A stretch of DNA of 64,000 nt from positions 728,462-792,461 of the forward strand of contig NC_060206.1 in assembly GCF_020623625.1 (NCBI RefSeq), written 5' to 3'. A program made the translations under genes and the position numbers. The stretch is from Saccharomycodes ludwigii. Its lineage: Eukaryota > Ascomycota > Saccharomycetes > Saccharomycodales > Saccharomycodaceae. Below the pieces are notes generated by a model. The model saw nothing but the letters and a program-made list of their open reading frames with translations, ran no database searches and was not told the DNA's origin. Position 1 is the stretch's first letter. Each line of letters opens with the position of its first letter. This document shows, piece after piece, positions 48,385-58,278 of this stretch.

Positions 48385-49853
48385 GATTGAGTTGATGCAT
48401 TCATTTTTTTTTTTTTTTTTTTTTTTTATCAGTGGTTGCAAGATTATCACTGTAGTACCAGTAATAAATTCTGTGATCTGTTTATTAGACCTTTTGATAT
48501 CATATTTGTTTTTACAAATTTAAGAGATTTGAGTGCAGATATACACATAATAACAGATCTATATAGAAGTTGTTTGCAAATTAATATGGGCTAATAGATG
48601 GTATTATTATTTTGGAAAATACTACTATGAAGAAACCTGATCTAATTATATATAAATATGCAACAAATGTATTGAAAAGTTTTAATAGAATGGAAACTTA
48701 ACAAATAAATGAATCTTCAAATTGTTGTTAATTTTAAGCTGGTTATGGAGAAACTGAAAATAATATGTTTACATGACTGATGGTAATCCTGTATATTATA
48801 TTATTGCTGTTTAAAGTTCTGGCTATTCCAATTGTTTGATTATAATAGGTACTTATAAGGATGGAAGTCTGTTTTCTTACAAACATACAATGATTATAGA
48901 TGATACATGTCAAGATATCCAACAAGTTATGTATATGGGATCTAAATAGAGTTTGTTTATTTTTTTAGAATCGAGTATTTTCTAAATTTTTGTGAAAAAG
49001 AAAGAATAAGAATTTAATATATTTTAAGCATGTGCTTAACGGGGTTATCGCTTGTAAAAAATGACATTTACTTTGCCCTTTTTTAGGGTGTTTGTTATTA
49101 TTTTTATAAATAAACAAGTGAATAAAAATCTATATCCAATTTAATCCAATAAATCTTATTTTAAATATTAAGAATAAGATTTTGGTACAGTATTATGATT
49201 CTAACGAACCGCAATGTATCAAACCCTTTTTTTTTTGCTAAGAGATTGATGAAAAAGGTTTGAATCTGCTAATAGTTTATTTTATTCTTATAGCCTTATA
49301 ATAATATTCAAACAAGTGTATCTTTACATATAAAAAGTGACTAAAAAACAACTAACTTTGTCAATATATTAAAGTATATCATGTATATTCTCTTATGCTC
49401 TGTTATTAACCTTTTTCAAATACTTTGAAGAAAAAATATTCATTCTCCTTTGTATATTTAGGTTTTTCCTACAACATCAAAATATTATGCAACACAATTT
49501 TATATTTTTTTTTCTGCGCCTAATAAAAAAAAAAAACATAAGAAAAAAAATTACCTTAAACATTTGAATAATAAACTAGACATCTTTACAAACATGCTAA
49601 CAAAAAATAATATCCAGTAATAAGGCACACATACCTCTAAGGCATAGCTTATAAATTCAGAATACAAAGATTTATAATCCACGTTCTTTTATTTTTTGAA
49701 TACTTCTACTCAACAGGGGAGGAAATGAACAAATAAAAATGTAAAATGAAACGTATATAAAGGCCATGGATAATTATCATCAAGATATTTGCTTTCCTTT
49801 CCTTTTCTTTCTAAAAACACAAAGATCAACAAACAAGAACAAACAAGAACAAA
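48385..49853. other. MCH downstream / THI5 upstream region
   Basis: 1.47 kb with no gene seen. It holds copy B of a dispersed repeat (49250-49374) and, in the last 100 bp, a pyrimidine-rich leader with AACAAGAACAAACAAGAAC just before the THI5 ATG. THI5-type genes are usually repressed by thiamine; I could not identify a specific thiamine-regulatory element. Confidence 0.45.
49250..49374. repeat. Dispersed repeat, copy B
   Basis: The partner of 29864-29986 in the same orientation; shared blocks are TGAAAAAGGTTTG, a 21-bp identical AT-rich core, and ACATATAAAAAGT. Flanks on both sides do not align, so the repeat is bounded to about 125 bp. Confidence 0.6.
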
Positions 49854-50882
49854 ATGACCACTGATAAAATCACCTTTTTACTTAACTGGCAAACTGCTGC
49901 ATACCACATTCCAATTTATTTGGCTCAAACCAAGGGATACTTCAAAGAGCAAGGCTTAGATATTGCTATTTTGGAACCAAGCAATCCATCCGATGTAACT
50001 GAATTAATTGGGTCTGGTAAAGTCGACATGGGTTTGAAAGCTATGATTCACACTTTGGCCGCTAAAGCTAGAGGGTTCCCTGTTACTTCTGTTGCCTCTT
50101 TGTTAGACGAACCATTCACTGGGTTATTGTACTTGAAAGGCAGCGGTATCACTGAAGATTTCCAATCTTTGAAGGGTAAAAAGATTGGTTATGTTGGTGA
50201 ATTTGGTAAGATCCAATTGGACGAATTGACCAAGCATTATGGTATGACACCAAACGACTACACTGCTGTTAGATGTGGTATGAATGTTGCCAAATATATC
50301 ATCGAGGGCAAGATTCATGCTGGTATTGGTATTGAATGTATTCAACAAGTGGAATTGGAAGAATACTGCAAAAAGCAGGGCAGACCAGTTACTGATGTTC
50401 AAATGTTGAGAATTGACAAGTTGGCTTGTTTGGGTTGTTGCTGTTTCTGTACTATTTTGTACATTTGTAATGATGAATTTTTGGCCAAGAATGGAGACAA
50501 AGTTAGAAAGTTTTTGATTGCCATTAAAAAGGCCACTGATGATGTTTTGAACCACCCAGAACAATCTTGGGCTACATATACAGATTTGAAGCCACAATTG
50601 AATACTGATTTGGCTTACAAACAATACCAAAGATGTTTTGCTTACTTTTCCAGTTCTTTGTACAATGTGCATCGTGATTGGAAAAAAGTTACTGGGTACG
50701 GTAAGAGATTGGAGATTTTGCCATTGGATTACAAGTCCAATTACACCAATGAATATTTGTCATGGCCAGAACCCAACGAAGTGGAAGACCCATTAGAAGC
50801 CCAAAGATTGATGGGTATTCACCAAGAAAAATGCAGAGAAGAGGGGTCTTTCAAGAGATTAGTTGTTCCATTGAAACATTGA
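49854..50882 (+). CDS. THI5: Thi5-family pyrimidine (HMP phosphate) synthase
   Basis: A 342-aa suicide enzyme that makes the thiamine precursor 4-amino-5-hydroxymethyl-2-methylpyrimidine phosphate, using PLP and its own active-site histidine as substrates with iron. The invariant pair Lys62 (PLP-binding) and His66 (the consumed histidine) are in [18 protein letters not shown]. The iron-associated Cys-rich motif CCCFC is within [10 protein letters not shown] (about 193-200). Near-identity to S. cerevisiae Thi5/11/12/13 extends through [18 protein letters not shown] and [21 protein letters not shown] difference is [10 protein letters not shown] at 11-20, where S. cerevisiae reads PTPYHIP. The gene sits in the subtelomere-like part, as THI5-type genes often do. 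Codon use looks highly expressed compared with its neighbours. Confidence 0.97.
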   Translation: MTTDKITFLLNWQTAAYHIPIYLAQTKGYFKEQGLDIAILEPSNPSDVTELIGSGKVDMGLKAMIHTLAAKARGFPVTSVASLLDEPFTGLLYLKGSGITEDFQSLKGKKIGYVGEFGKIQLDELTKHYGMTPNDYTAVRCGMNVAKYIIEGKIHAGIGIECIQQVELEEYCKKQGRPVTDVQMLRIDKLACLGCCCFCTILYICNDEFLAKNGDKVRKFLIAIKKATDDVLNHPEQSWATYTDLKPQLNTDLAYKQYQRCFAYFSSSLYNVHRDWKKVTGYGKRLEILPLDYKSNYTNEYLSWPEPNEVEDPLEAQRLMGIHQEKCREEGSFKRLVVPLKH

Positions 50883-51733
50883 AATATAGATTTATATACT
50901 GGTATATATAATATTATGTACGTGTGTGTTAATGAACTGCCATTCTTAATAAGTATTGTGCAAGATTTTTAATGCGGTGAAATGATTTCTAGTGTATTCT
51001 TTTTTGCACTTCAAATCACTTATCTAAAAAAAATATTAAAAAAAAAAAGAAATTTGTTAGTCTTTTGTTTTTTATGATTAAATTAGATTTATTACCTCTT
51101 TTTTTATATAACCTCGTTTGTTATGAAAAAAATAATAGTATTAAAATGTGAGTAACGTGAAAGAATCATATTTTTTTTTAATATACTTTTTAAAAGCAAA
51201 AGTACGAAATGTACGGATATGCGTTGTTCGGATAGCAACCGATATAGGGGTACTCGTCTTGTGTGTTTATTCTAAAATAAACGACGTACATGAACATTAA
51301 AAAAGGGAGAGAGGTACAAGCTTATTTGTTTAGAGTGTAAATCTACTACAAATCACATGGTGGCACGGCAACAAATCATATAAACTACACCAACAATTGT
51401 GAATTACTGAGATAATAAAACGGTATATATCTATGTAAACAAACGGAACCTTTTTGTTCTGCCAGTACCGACGAAAACTGCCAAGGAAAATCTGATCTTA
51501 CCCCTTAAAAATAAAAAAATAATCGCTCCTAAACTTTAAGATTTGTTTTGTATCTTAAGACCATTCCTCGTAATTTAATTATATAAAAGGAGTAAGGCCA
51601 AAAGATATCTACTGTGGATTATTGTTGATGAAATGTATCCCCTACTTTGAAACCCTACACTTTTGTTAAGGAAAAAAAACTACATAGTTGTCACTATATT
51701 AACAAAACCTCAAAAAAAAAATAAAAAAAGAAA
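50883..51733. other. THI5 downstream / TMT1-like upstream region
   Basis: 851 bp without a gene. A GC-richer island at about 51205-51265 contains GTACGGATATGCG, TTCGGATAGCAACCGATA and CGACGTACATG, rich in CGGA half-sites of the Zn2Cys6 type. A TATATAAAAGG box lies about 145 bp upstream of the methyltransferase ATG. Confidence 0.4.
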
Positions 51734-52591
51734 ATGTCTACATTTGCAGACCAAAAGTTTGATTCAAAACATTACAAGGATAACAGACCAACATACCCTG
51801 AATCTTTATATAACGCCATTCTTTCATATCATAAGGGTGAAAGAGAAACTGCAGTTGACGTTGGTTGTGGTACTGGTATTGGAACTTTCCCTTTATTGAA
51901 ATACTTCCATCATGTTGTCGGTACCGATCCTTCAAGTAAGATGTTAGAACCAGCTAACGAACTAAAAAAAGAATTTGAACAAAAAAACACTGACAAAACT
52001 ATAAAATTTTTGTGTTGTAAAGCTGAAAACCTGAGCTCTGTTCTTCCACCAGATTCAGTTGATTTAATCACTTGTGCAGAAGCCATTCATTGGTTTGATA
52101 CAGACAAGTTCTTCAAGGAAGCTTATAAAGTTTTGAAAACTAATGGCACGTTGGCTATTTGGGCTTATGTCGAACCAAGGTTTCTTGATTATCCAAAGGC
52201 AAACGAAATTTATGAGAAATTTGTTTTTGACGATGATAGGTACATGGGCCCATGCTGGCAACAGCCTGGTAAATCATATTTGAGGAATTTTTGCAGGGAT
52301 ATTAAGTTACCAACTGATCTTTTCTCAGACGTGATTAAAATTGACTATGTTCCAATGAAAAGTAACAAAAAGACTGCTTTCCAAATTGCTAGAGATGACT
52401 ATACCATGGCTGATTTTAGAAAATATTTGTATAGTTGGAGTGCTTACCACAATTGGCAACAAAAATATGGAGGAGAAGGGAAAAATATTGCTGATATGTT
52501 TGTTGGCGAGTTGAAAGAAGAATTTGGTTGGACTGATGATACTAAGTTAAGAGTTGAATGGGGAACTTTTTATATTTTGGCTAGAAAGTAA
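51734..52591 (+). CDS. SAM-dependent methyltransferase, Tmt1/Crg1-like
   Basis: A 285-aa class I methyltransferase. SAM motif I VDVGCGTG is at 41-48, the acidic residue after beta-2 is in VGTDPSSKML, and the post-motif DLITCAEAIHWFDTDKFFKE carries the AxHWFD pattern typical of Tmt1 (trans-aconitate methyltransferase), Crg1 and their fungal relatives. Further family segments are FADQKFDSKHYKDNRPTYP at the N terminus, GPCWQQPGKSYLRN, SWSAYHNWQQ and VEWGTFYILARK at the end, all as in S. cerevisiae Tmt1. Tmt1 methylates trans-aconitate and 3-isopropylmalate; Crg1 methylates drug-like small molecules such as cantharidin. Which substrate applies here is unknown. The protein appears cytosolic. Confidence 0.9.
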   Translation: MSTFADQKFDSKHYKDNRPTYPESLYNAILSYHKGERETAVDVGCGTGIGTFPLLKYFHHVVGTDPSSKMLEPANELKKEFEQKNTDKTIKFLCCKAENLSSVLPPDSVDLITCAEAIHWFDTDKFFKEAYKVLKTNGTLAIWAYVEPRFLDYPKANEIYEKFVFDDDRYMGPCWQQPGKSYLRNFCRDIKLPTDLFSDVIKIDYVPMKSNKKTAFQIARDDYTMADFRKYLYSWSAYHNWQQKYGGEGKNIADMFVGELKEEFGWTDDTKLRVEWGTFYILARK

Positions 52592-53459
52592 AAGTGGTTT
52601 GTGATCTGTGTTTCAGATTTACGTTTATATTTATATCCTTTTTTTTTTTTTTTTTTTGTGTGTGTGTAATGAATTGATTTTAATATTTTTTTGGAAAACA
52701 GAAGAAAAAAACAAAAATTCCCAGTTTAAATTTTCAGATGAAAAGAATGAAATGTGTAAAAAGTGGTTCAATTACGTGTGTCTTTGCAAGCTGGTAAATT
52801 AATAATATGATCACGTGGGTCCAAGGTGTGTACGGAAATATGGACATTAATTATTTGTTCCGTGTTTTTTATGGTTGCTTGTCGGACAAACTACGATAAT
52901 CTCGTATTTCCTCATGTTCTCCATACGAATCCATCTGTATTATTAATAACATTTTTTTTTTTTTTTTTTTTTTTTTTTTGGTTTTGCTTTTATTAAATTA
53001 GCATCTCAGCGTTAAATTTTTTCTCTCTTCTTTTAGTAATTTCCTTAACACAAAACAAACCATATTTGGAAAAAAAAAAAAAAAAAACAAAAAAAAAACA
53101 AAAAAAAAACAAAAAAAAAACAAAAAAGTAAATAAAAATGTCGTAAAACAACATTTTACAGACCAAGAGAAACTATGAAATAATTTAGAACACTAATACC
53201 ACAAATGATATTTTGTTTAAAGCAACAAACATTGTTGTAAGTGTTAATACTATTTTTTTGACTCATTTAAAAGAAACCATTGTTGATAATTCTGTTAACA
53301 ACACTGATACTATTCACACCACTGCCATCACTAGTACTGCCTTGGTTAGCAGTAACAAGAGGGAAAAAAAAATACCACTGAATTTGAATATACTGGGTTA
53401 ACTGAATCACAAGTACTAGCTTTGAGATGTTATCCAAAACATTCGGCACTAAACAGTAA

Positions 53460-53693
53460 ATGGGAAACATGGACGTATCAGGATTTCAAGCCAACATTAA
53501 AAAAGAATTGGCAACTGAATTGTTAATTGGTAATGAGGATCTGTTTTATTTCACTTGTAAACATCCTGGGTTTAATACTAAACGTTCATTAAAAAGAAAA
53601 GGACCATCAAATTCCGCCTTAACAAACCATCTTAAATTTGTGCATTTAGTTAATAATAAAAAATACCCAGCATCTTATCTGGCCAAAAAATAA
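53460..53693 (+). pseudogene. hAT BED-type zinc-finger fragment (copy 1)
   Basis: Encodes a DNA-binding region with aromatic, Cys and His spacing as in BED fingers: LFYFTCKHPGF, then SALTNHLKFVHL, followed by KKYPASYLAKK and TAA. The upstream frame is broken by a shift near 53370-53400. The same region in copy 2 (58969-59241) is nearly identical and stops at the same TAA. Confidence 0.7.
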
Positions 53694-54167
53694 GAAATAA
53701 GGGATAAATCTATATCGCAAAAATTAACAACATTACTAGTTAATACAAATTCACCAGTTGCTATTTTTGAAAATAGTGGATGAACAGGCAAATTAACACT
53801 TGAGGAACTTGCTAAAAGCTGTAACGATTTATTCAACACTTTATTAGGAACACCGTGGAAGATAATTTTATTGGAATATGTCATGATTTTTGGATCTCAA
53901 AGGCTGGTAATCATTATATTGCATTTAATGCACATTTTTTAAACAAGGCTAATGAAATGAAGGTATTTTTAGTAGGGTTTTGACCACAGAAAAAATTTGA
54001 TCATCAAGAGGCTTTTGAATGTTGGAAACAGATAGTCAAGAAATATAGCTTTTTATCCAAGAATTCTCTTTATTTTACATCTGATAATGCTGCGGTTGCG
54101 ATAAAATCAAGTAAATTTATTTGCACTCATTTAGATGATGCCTTTGTAGATATCAAAACTAACTATA

Positions 54168-54542
54168 ATGGATGTTTTTTATATTGTACTTCTTTATTTT
54201 GCAAAATCATTTTTTGGTTTAACTTTAAAGAGAGAGAAAAAAAGGCCAGAAAACAAATATTATCAAGATAATATTGGAGGTGACGAAAGGGAAGAATATG
54301 AGAGCATTGATCCTGAAATATTAGCAAATGGTGAAGTGGAATGTACTTTTGATGATGAAGAATATGATAAAGATGATATTTTAGATGTTTTAAACCAAAT
54401 AAATATACACCACACTTGTTTTAAAAGATCACCTAAACATACCCACATGTTTAGAAATATTGTTCTACAAAAATTAAAGAGGGAGATATTACCTAAAGAG
54501 TGGATATCCATGTTTGATGGAATTCATTGCATGATGCCTTAA
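54168..54542 (+). pseudogene. hAT transposase middle fragment (copy 1)
   Basis: A 124-codon open segment with an acidic central part (DPEILANGEVECTFDDEEYD), followed by VLNQINIHHTCFKRSPKHTH. It overlaps the next fragment by a frameshift at about 54530. In hAT transposases a variable acidic insertion lies in this interval. It is called by position between two recognisable pieces. Confidence 0.5.
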
Positions 54543-55441
54543 ATGGAGCCCTTGGATTAAAGGAGTTTTTGGTACTCCCAGAATATAAAGCGATTGATAT
54601 TAAGGCTGATGCTTTTACAGAAAAAGATTTTCAAATTATGAAAGAATTGCTTAAAATAACCAGTATATTGCAAAACTTAGTTTTATTTTATTCTCAAAAT
54701 GAACCCCATTATCCCCTGATTATGGTTTCGCTCATGAATTCGCTAAAGTTTTTACAACCTATCACTGATAGATTAATAAAGATTCAAGTTTTACATAGTG
54801 GTTGGGAGGAAGATTTCAAAGCGCAGTTTGGGAAATATTCTAGTAAGTATAATAACAATGACTTGCTAAGAGTTGCCACTTCCTTACTTGGATCGACGAG
54901 TTATAAATTTATTGATCTGGAATTTGGTAATTCTGATAATGAATCGGAAATAATTGTAAAATTACTAAATGATTTTTTTAAGATTGCTGAAATGGGTGAA
55001 ATAAATTCAAATTTGGAGGACCATGTCGCAATATTTAATAGTAACGATGATGATGGTAATAATAATACCAATTTTAATAGTACGGCACTTGTTAATAATA
55101 ACATTGTTGATATGAATAATAATACCTGTGAAAATTTGCCTGCGATAAATTCAAATTTTGAAACGATTTATAAAGAATTTTTTTATGGAACAGGCAATAA
55201 TTATAGTTTTATGACTTCAAATTCTATATCTGGATGTACTTATACTTCCAATTCCACTTCTGAATCCACTTCTAATTCTACTTCTAATTCAACTTCTAAT
55301 TCTACCTCCAATTCTGATTTGACTTACTCTTCTCCTAGTAACACTAATCTGCCCATTTCCACTAATAGTAAAAACAAAGCTGCCATTAGCTATAATAATA
55401 TTAGTATTTCAAATAAAGTCATTTTTTTTTTGATAGATTAA
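54527..55441 (+). pseudogene. hAT transposase C-terminal fragment (copy 1)
   Basis: A 304-codon open segment. Its first 190 residues look like the alpha-helical half of a hAT transposase: KELLKITSILQNLVLFYSQN, then YPLIMVSLMNSLKFLQPITD, and LLRVATSLLGSTSYKFIDLE. It then runs into Asn/Ser/Thr repeats (STSNSTSNSTSNSTSN) without the HATC motif, so the natural C terminus is lost or replaced by low-complexity sequence. Confidence 0.6.
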
Positions 55442-55524
55442 GAAAAATTATTATTTCAACTTTATCTGTATAGTAATAACTTTGATATATATTGTACACA
55501 AGATTTGTTGTTGTTATAGTATTG

Positions 55525-55568
55525 TTTTGCTCGTTACTAATATTTTTTTGCTCGTTACTAATATTTTT
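55525..55568. repeat. 22-bp tandem duplication
   Basis: TTTGCTCGTTACTAATATTT is present twice in direct succession downstream of the hAT C-terminal fragment. It may mark element-end sequence or simple replication slippage. Confidence 0.75.
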
Positions 55569-55600
55569 TAAAGGTATTTTTTTTTCGCGTCATGAGTTTC

Positions 55601-56226
55601 CCACGTATTCTTAAGAATGCCTGCTAGCTCGCGCACAACTGCGGTCAACACAGCACGGTCTACACCCTAACTCCATTTGATATTATTTCCGTCTTTATCA
55701 CGGACTTCCTTTATAGACTCAATATTTCATGGAAACAAATAAAAGCTTTTTTAAAAAGACAAAGGCAAAATGGGGTGTAAATCAAATATATTATTTAGGG
55801 TTATACCTTTGAGGTGTAATAAAATATATTAAAATATTTTCAAACTGCTCTTATATAAAGAACTGATTATTTGAGCAAATAATAATTTGAGTAAATCACT
55901 TTCCATGATATATAAAGACATAGGTATAAACTTATTATTATTTTATATTTTTTAGAGACGAGAAAAAAAAAAAAAAAAAAAGGTAATACCACCATTAATA
56001 ATTATTAGCAGAAAATAATAATATTAAACGTTGCTGACTCATTGACTAACGGCAGAACCATAAAATAAGAGCAACATGTGACATTAACGATCAAATTATA
56101 TTAATAAATAAAACTGATTTATATTTAAAGCAAAATGGCAAAATCAAAGAAAATGGGTACAAAGAAAATATTGAAATAAAGCTGGATATGGAGGGAAAAA
56201 ATCCACCTTGAACCTTTTTTTGCAAA
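55601..56226. other. Region between hAT copy 1 and metallothionein gene
   Basis: 626 bp with a GC-richer island at about 55590-55700 (GCCTGCTAGCTCGCGCACAACTG and neighbours) that may belong to the transposon end, then AT-rich DNA up to the metallothionein 3' end. TGAGCAAA is at 55872-55879. No gene is seen. Confidence 0.4.
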
Positions 56227-56868
56227 TTAGCAAACACATTTGCAGACACATTCACCACCTTCACAAACACATTTGCAAACACATTCACCACCTTCACAAA
56301 CACATTTGCAGACACATTTTCCATCTTCACAAACACATTTGCCATCCTTACAGACACATTTGCAGACACATTCACCACCTTCACAAACACATTTACAGAC
56401 GCATTTTCCATCCTTACAAACACATTTGCCATCTTCACAAACACATTTGCAGACACATTTTTTATCTTCACAAACACATTTACCATCCTTACAAACACAT
56501 TTACCATCCTTACAAACACATTTGCAGACACATTTTCCATCTTCACAAACACATTCACCACCTTCACAAACACATTTGCAGACACATTTTCCATCTTCAC
56601 AAACACATTCACCACCTTCACAAACACATTTGCCATCCTTACAGACACATTTGCAGACACATTCACCACCTTCACAAACACATTTGCCATTCTTACAAAC
56701 ACATTTGCAGACACATTTACCATCTTCACAACCGAATTTACCACTTTCGCAGACACAGTCAGCGAATTTGTTACCTTCAGAGACGCATCCAGGACCTTTG
56801 CTTATCTTGTTTGAACATTCACATGTCTTTATATTTTTTTCAGTATTACAACATTTACTAGCGCACAT
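56227..56868 (-). CDS. Giant repeat-built metallothionein
   Basis: A 213-aa cysteine-rich protein with 65 cysteines (about 30%), no aromatic residues except Phe37 and Phe46, and no signal peptide; this composition defines a metallothionein that buffers Cu(I), Zn or Cd in the cytosol. The N-terminal 47 residues carry nine Cys in irregular spacing (MCASKCC, CECS, CVCESGKFGC). From residue 48 to the end are 18 modules: eight of 7 aa (consensus KDGKCVC or EGGECVC) and ten of 11 aa that add KCVC. All module cysteines are CxC. The first module residue and the fourth covary in charge (K/E-DGK or EGGE). S. cerevisiae Cup1 is only 61 aa, so this is over three times larger. Metal stoichiometry and inducibility are inferred. 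Confidence 0.92.
   Translation of the reverse strand: MCASKCCNTEKNIKTCECSNKISKGPGCVSEGNKFADCVCESGKFGCEDGKCVCKCVCKNGKCVCEGGECVCKCVCKDGKCVCEGGECVCEDGKCVCKCVCEGGECVCEDGKCVCKCVCKDGKCVCKDGKCVCEDKKCVCKCVCEDGKCVCKDGKCVCKCVCEGGECVCKCVCKDGKCVCEDGKCVCKCVCEGGECVCKCVCEGGECVCKCVC
56230..56727 (-). repeat. 21/33-bp coding repeats of the metallothionein
   Basis: Eighteen modules of 21 or 33 bp. On the plus strand they read as runs of TTTGCAGACACATT and CACCACCTTCACAAACACA. The 12-bp difference is one extra Lys-Cys-Val-Cys block. Nucleotide identity between modules is very high, so copy number may vary between strains. Confidence 0.9.
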
Positions 56869-57440
56869 TATTACTATATATTTGTATGGTTATTTGATTT
56901 TGTTTTATTTATTACCAGCTTTTAATTCTAGTATGCATTGCTAAGTATTGAAAAAGGCAAATCCAGAAGGAGCTACTATTAAATTAATTTTTTGTATTGT
57001 ACTATTTATATAACGAAAAAAAAAATGATAAAAAGAAATAGGATTATAAACAAAGCTGTGATCTTAAGAAAACAGCTTTTTTTTTTAGAAATTGAAAGAA
57101 GAAAAGAAATAGTATTAGTAATAGGATTATAAACAAGGATATGATCTTAAGAGAAGAAATATAAAATACAGCTAATATGCCTCAAGCATTTATTACTATG
57201 TGGTTTCTTTCCATATTGAATATCATACGGAACTTGCTTTTGAAGAGATAACAAAAAAAAAAAAGTCTAGAATAATTTTTTTACGCTTTAATGATTTAGG
57301 CTCAATATCCTGCATTAGTAATAATCACTACGCTTTAATCTGACAAACAAAAATTGCATATGATTAAAACAGCAACAGCAATTAGGGCTCGACTATTTTT
57401 ATAAAGTGTTTTTTTTTTTTTACCCCTACCACAAAACAAC
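56869..57440. promoter_or_regulatory. Metallothionein upstream region with duplicated element
   Basis: On the minus strand this is the metallothionein promoter. A 32-bp imperfect direct repeat, AATAGGATTATAAACAA plus ATGATCTTAAG-type ends, occurs at 57037-57068 and 57120-57151 (period 83 bp), that is about 170 and 250 bp upstream of the ATG. The proximal copy overlaps an inverted repeat AAAGCTGT/ACAGCTTT (57052-57059 and 57072-57079) containing GCTG, the core of Ace1/Amt1 copper-response sites, though the preceding bases do not fit the full Saccharomyces consensus. Confidence 0.45.
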
Positions 57441-57779
57441 TACCCTTTTTTTCCTTTTTTGTCGAAAAATAAAATCAAAGAAACAAATAGAACCAAGAAT
57501 AATAATAACAATAATAATGATAATAAAATAAATAATTTATTTAATTTCCTAAGATTATAAACACCACGTGAAGGACTAAATTTTATCTGAGGGGGGAAGA
57601 AAGAAAAAAGAAAGAAAATTAATAATAGGAAAAGGTTTCTTAAATTTATGATTGCTCTAATTTGATTTGGTTGAACCACTGATGAGATATTTCCTTTTAG
57701 GTAACCTGACGGCGCCACGCAACACAAGGTATCTGTATTTATTCCATATTTCTAATCCACTAGACATATCTGAAAACTG

Positions 57780-58260
57780 ACACTAACACTTGGTCCTGTC
57801 ACTTCGAGTACTATGGTGATGACTACAATTTTTATTTGAACCACTATCACTTTGGCCCTGCTGCTCTTTTTTTTTGTGATAATTGGCTTCTTGTCCTTGC
57901 AGATGGTGGGTCATTGTATTGGGACATCATGGAAATGTCTTGTTACTGTTCACCACCATACTTTATGTTATCCACTTTCCCACTACCATATAGGAAGCTG
58001 GTGGGTAGATTTTTAGTCTTTTTAGCATGCATTTTATGGGGACCATGATCGATACTAAATGTAGTATCTAATGTTTCTAAATGTCTTGATATGACATCGA
58101 TCGTGATGTCTTCAACCGTCTTATTAAAAGGTTTATTCAATTTTTGATTATATATATATAATCCTTATCTTCATCTACATTTAGGCATTCTTAGGGTTTT
58201 CAAAAAAGAATGGGAAGACAATTTCTCATTTTAAATTCTCAAGTGGAAGCGATAGTCCGA
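57780..58260 (-). pseudogene. Frameshifted relic of an unidentified gene
   Basis: On the minus strand protein-like sequence can be followed across several frames: EIVFPFFFENPKNA (near 58230-58190), VDEDKDYIYIIKN (near 58180-58145), then an open stretch 58140-57943 with KTVEDITIDVISRHLETLD and HKMHAKKTKNLPTSFLYGSG, and a further shifted piece MMSQYNDPPSARTRSQLSQK (near 57930-57870). Two frameshifts and two stops are needed to connect them, and no ATG start is seen. The complexity and continuity suggest a dead gene rather than noise, but I do not recognise the family. Confidence 0.4.
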
Positions 58261-58278
58261 TTGTACGTAATTTTGTAA

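Larger units (their letters stand above)
52817..55600 (+). mobile_element. Decayed hAT-family transposon, copy 1
   Basis: Left-end sequence shared with copy 2 can be followed from about 52817 (GTCCAAGGTGTG...) through CTTGTCGGACAAA (near 52879). Coding remnants are a BED-like zinc-finger segment (53400-53693), a hAT catalytic-core piece at about 53850-54150 (HYIAFNAHFLNKANE, then LYFTSDNAAVAIKSS), and a C-terminal part to 55441. Stops and frameshifts separate them, and there is a deletion near 53830 relative to copy 2. No HATC dimerisation motif is seen. The right end is uncertain; a 22-bp tandem repeat occurs at 55525-55568. Terminal inverted repeats and an 8-bp target duplication were not demonstrated. 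Yeast hAT elements of the Rover type are the likely relatives. Confidence 0.75.

Noticed and set aside
52817-55690. Terminal inverted repeat pair for hAT copy 1 (GTCCAAGGTGTG near 52817 and CTACACCCTAACTCC near 55661)
   Set aside because: Only about 10 of 17 bases pair and no flanking 8-bp duplication was found; too weak to set element ends.
56208-56944. Long plus-strand frames rich in His-Lys (HICRHI...) or Thr-His-Ser (QTHLQTHSPPS...) and a minus-strand Val/Asn frame
   Set aside because: They are the other reading frames of the metallothionein repeat array; 21- and 33-bp repeats keep every frame open. The cysteine frame has a good ATG and a metallothionein composition.
57440-57727. 95-codon hydrophobic minus-strand frame
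   Set aside because: Its Leu/Phe/Ile composition comes from AT homopolymers; no recognisable signal or homology and no supporting context.
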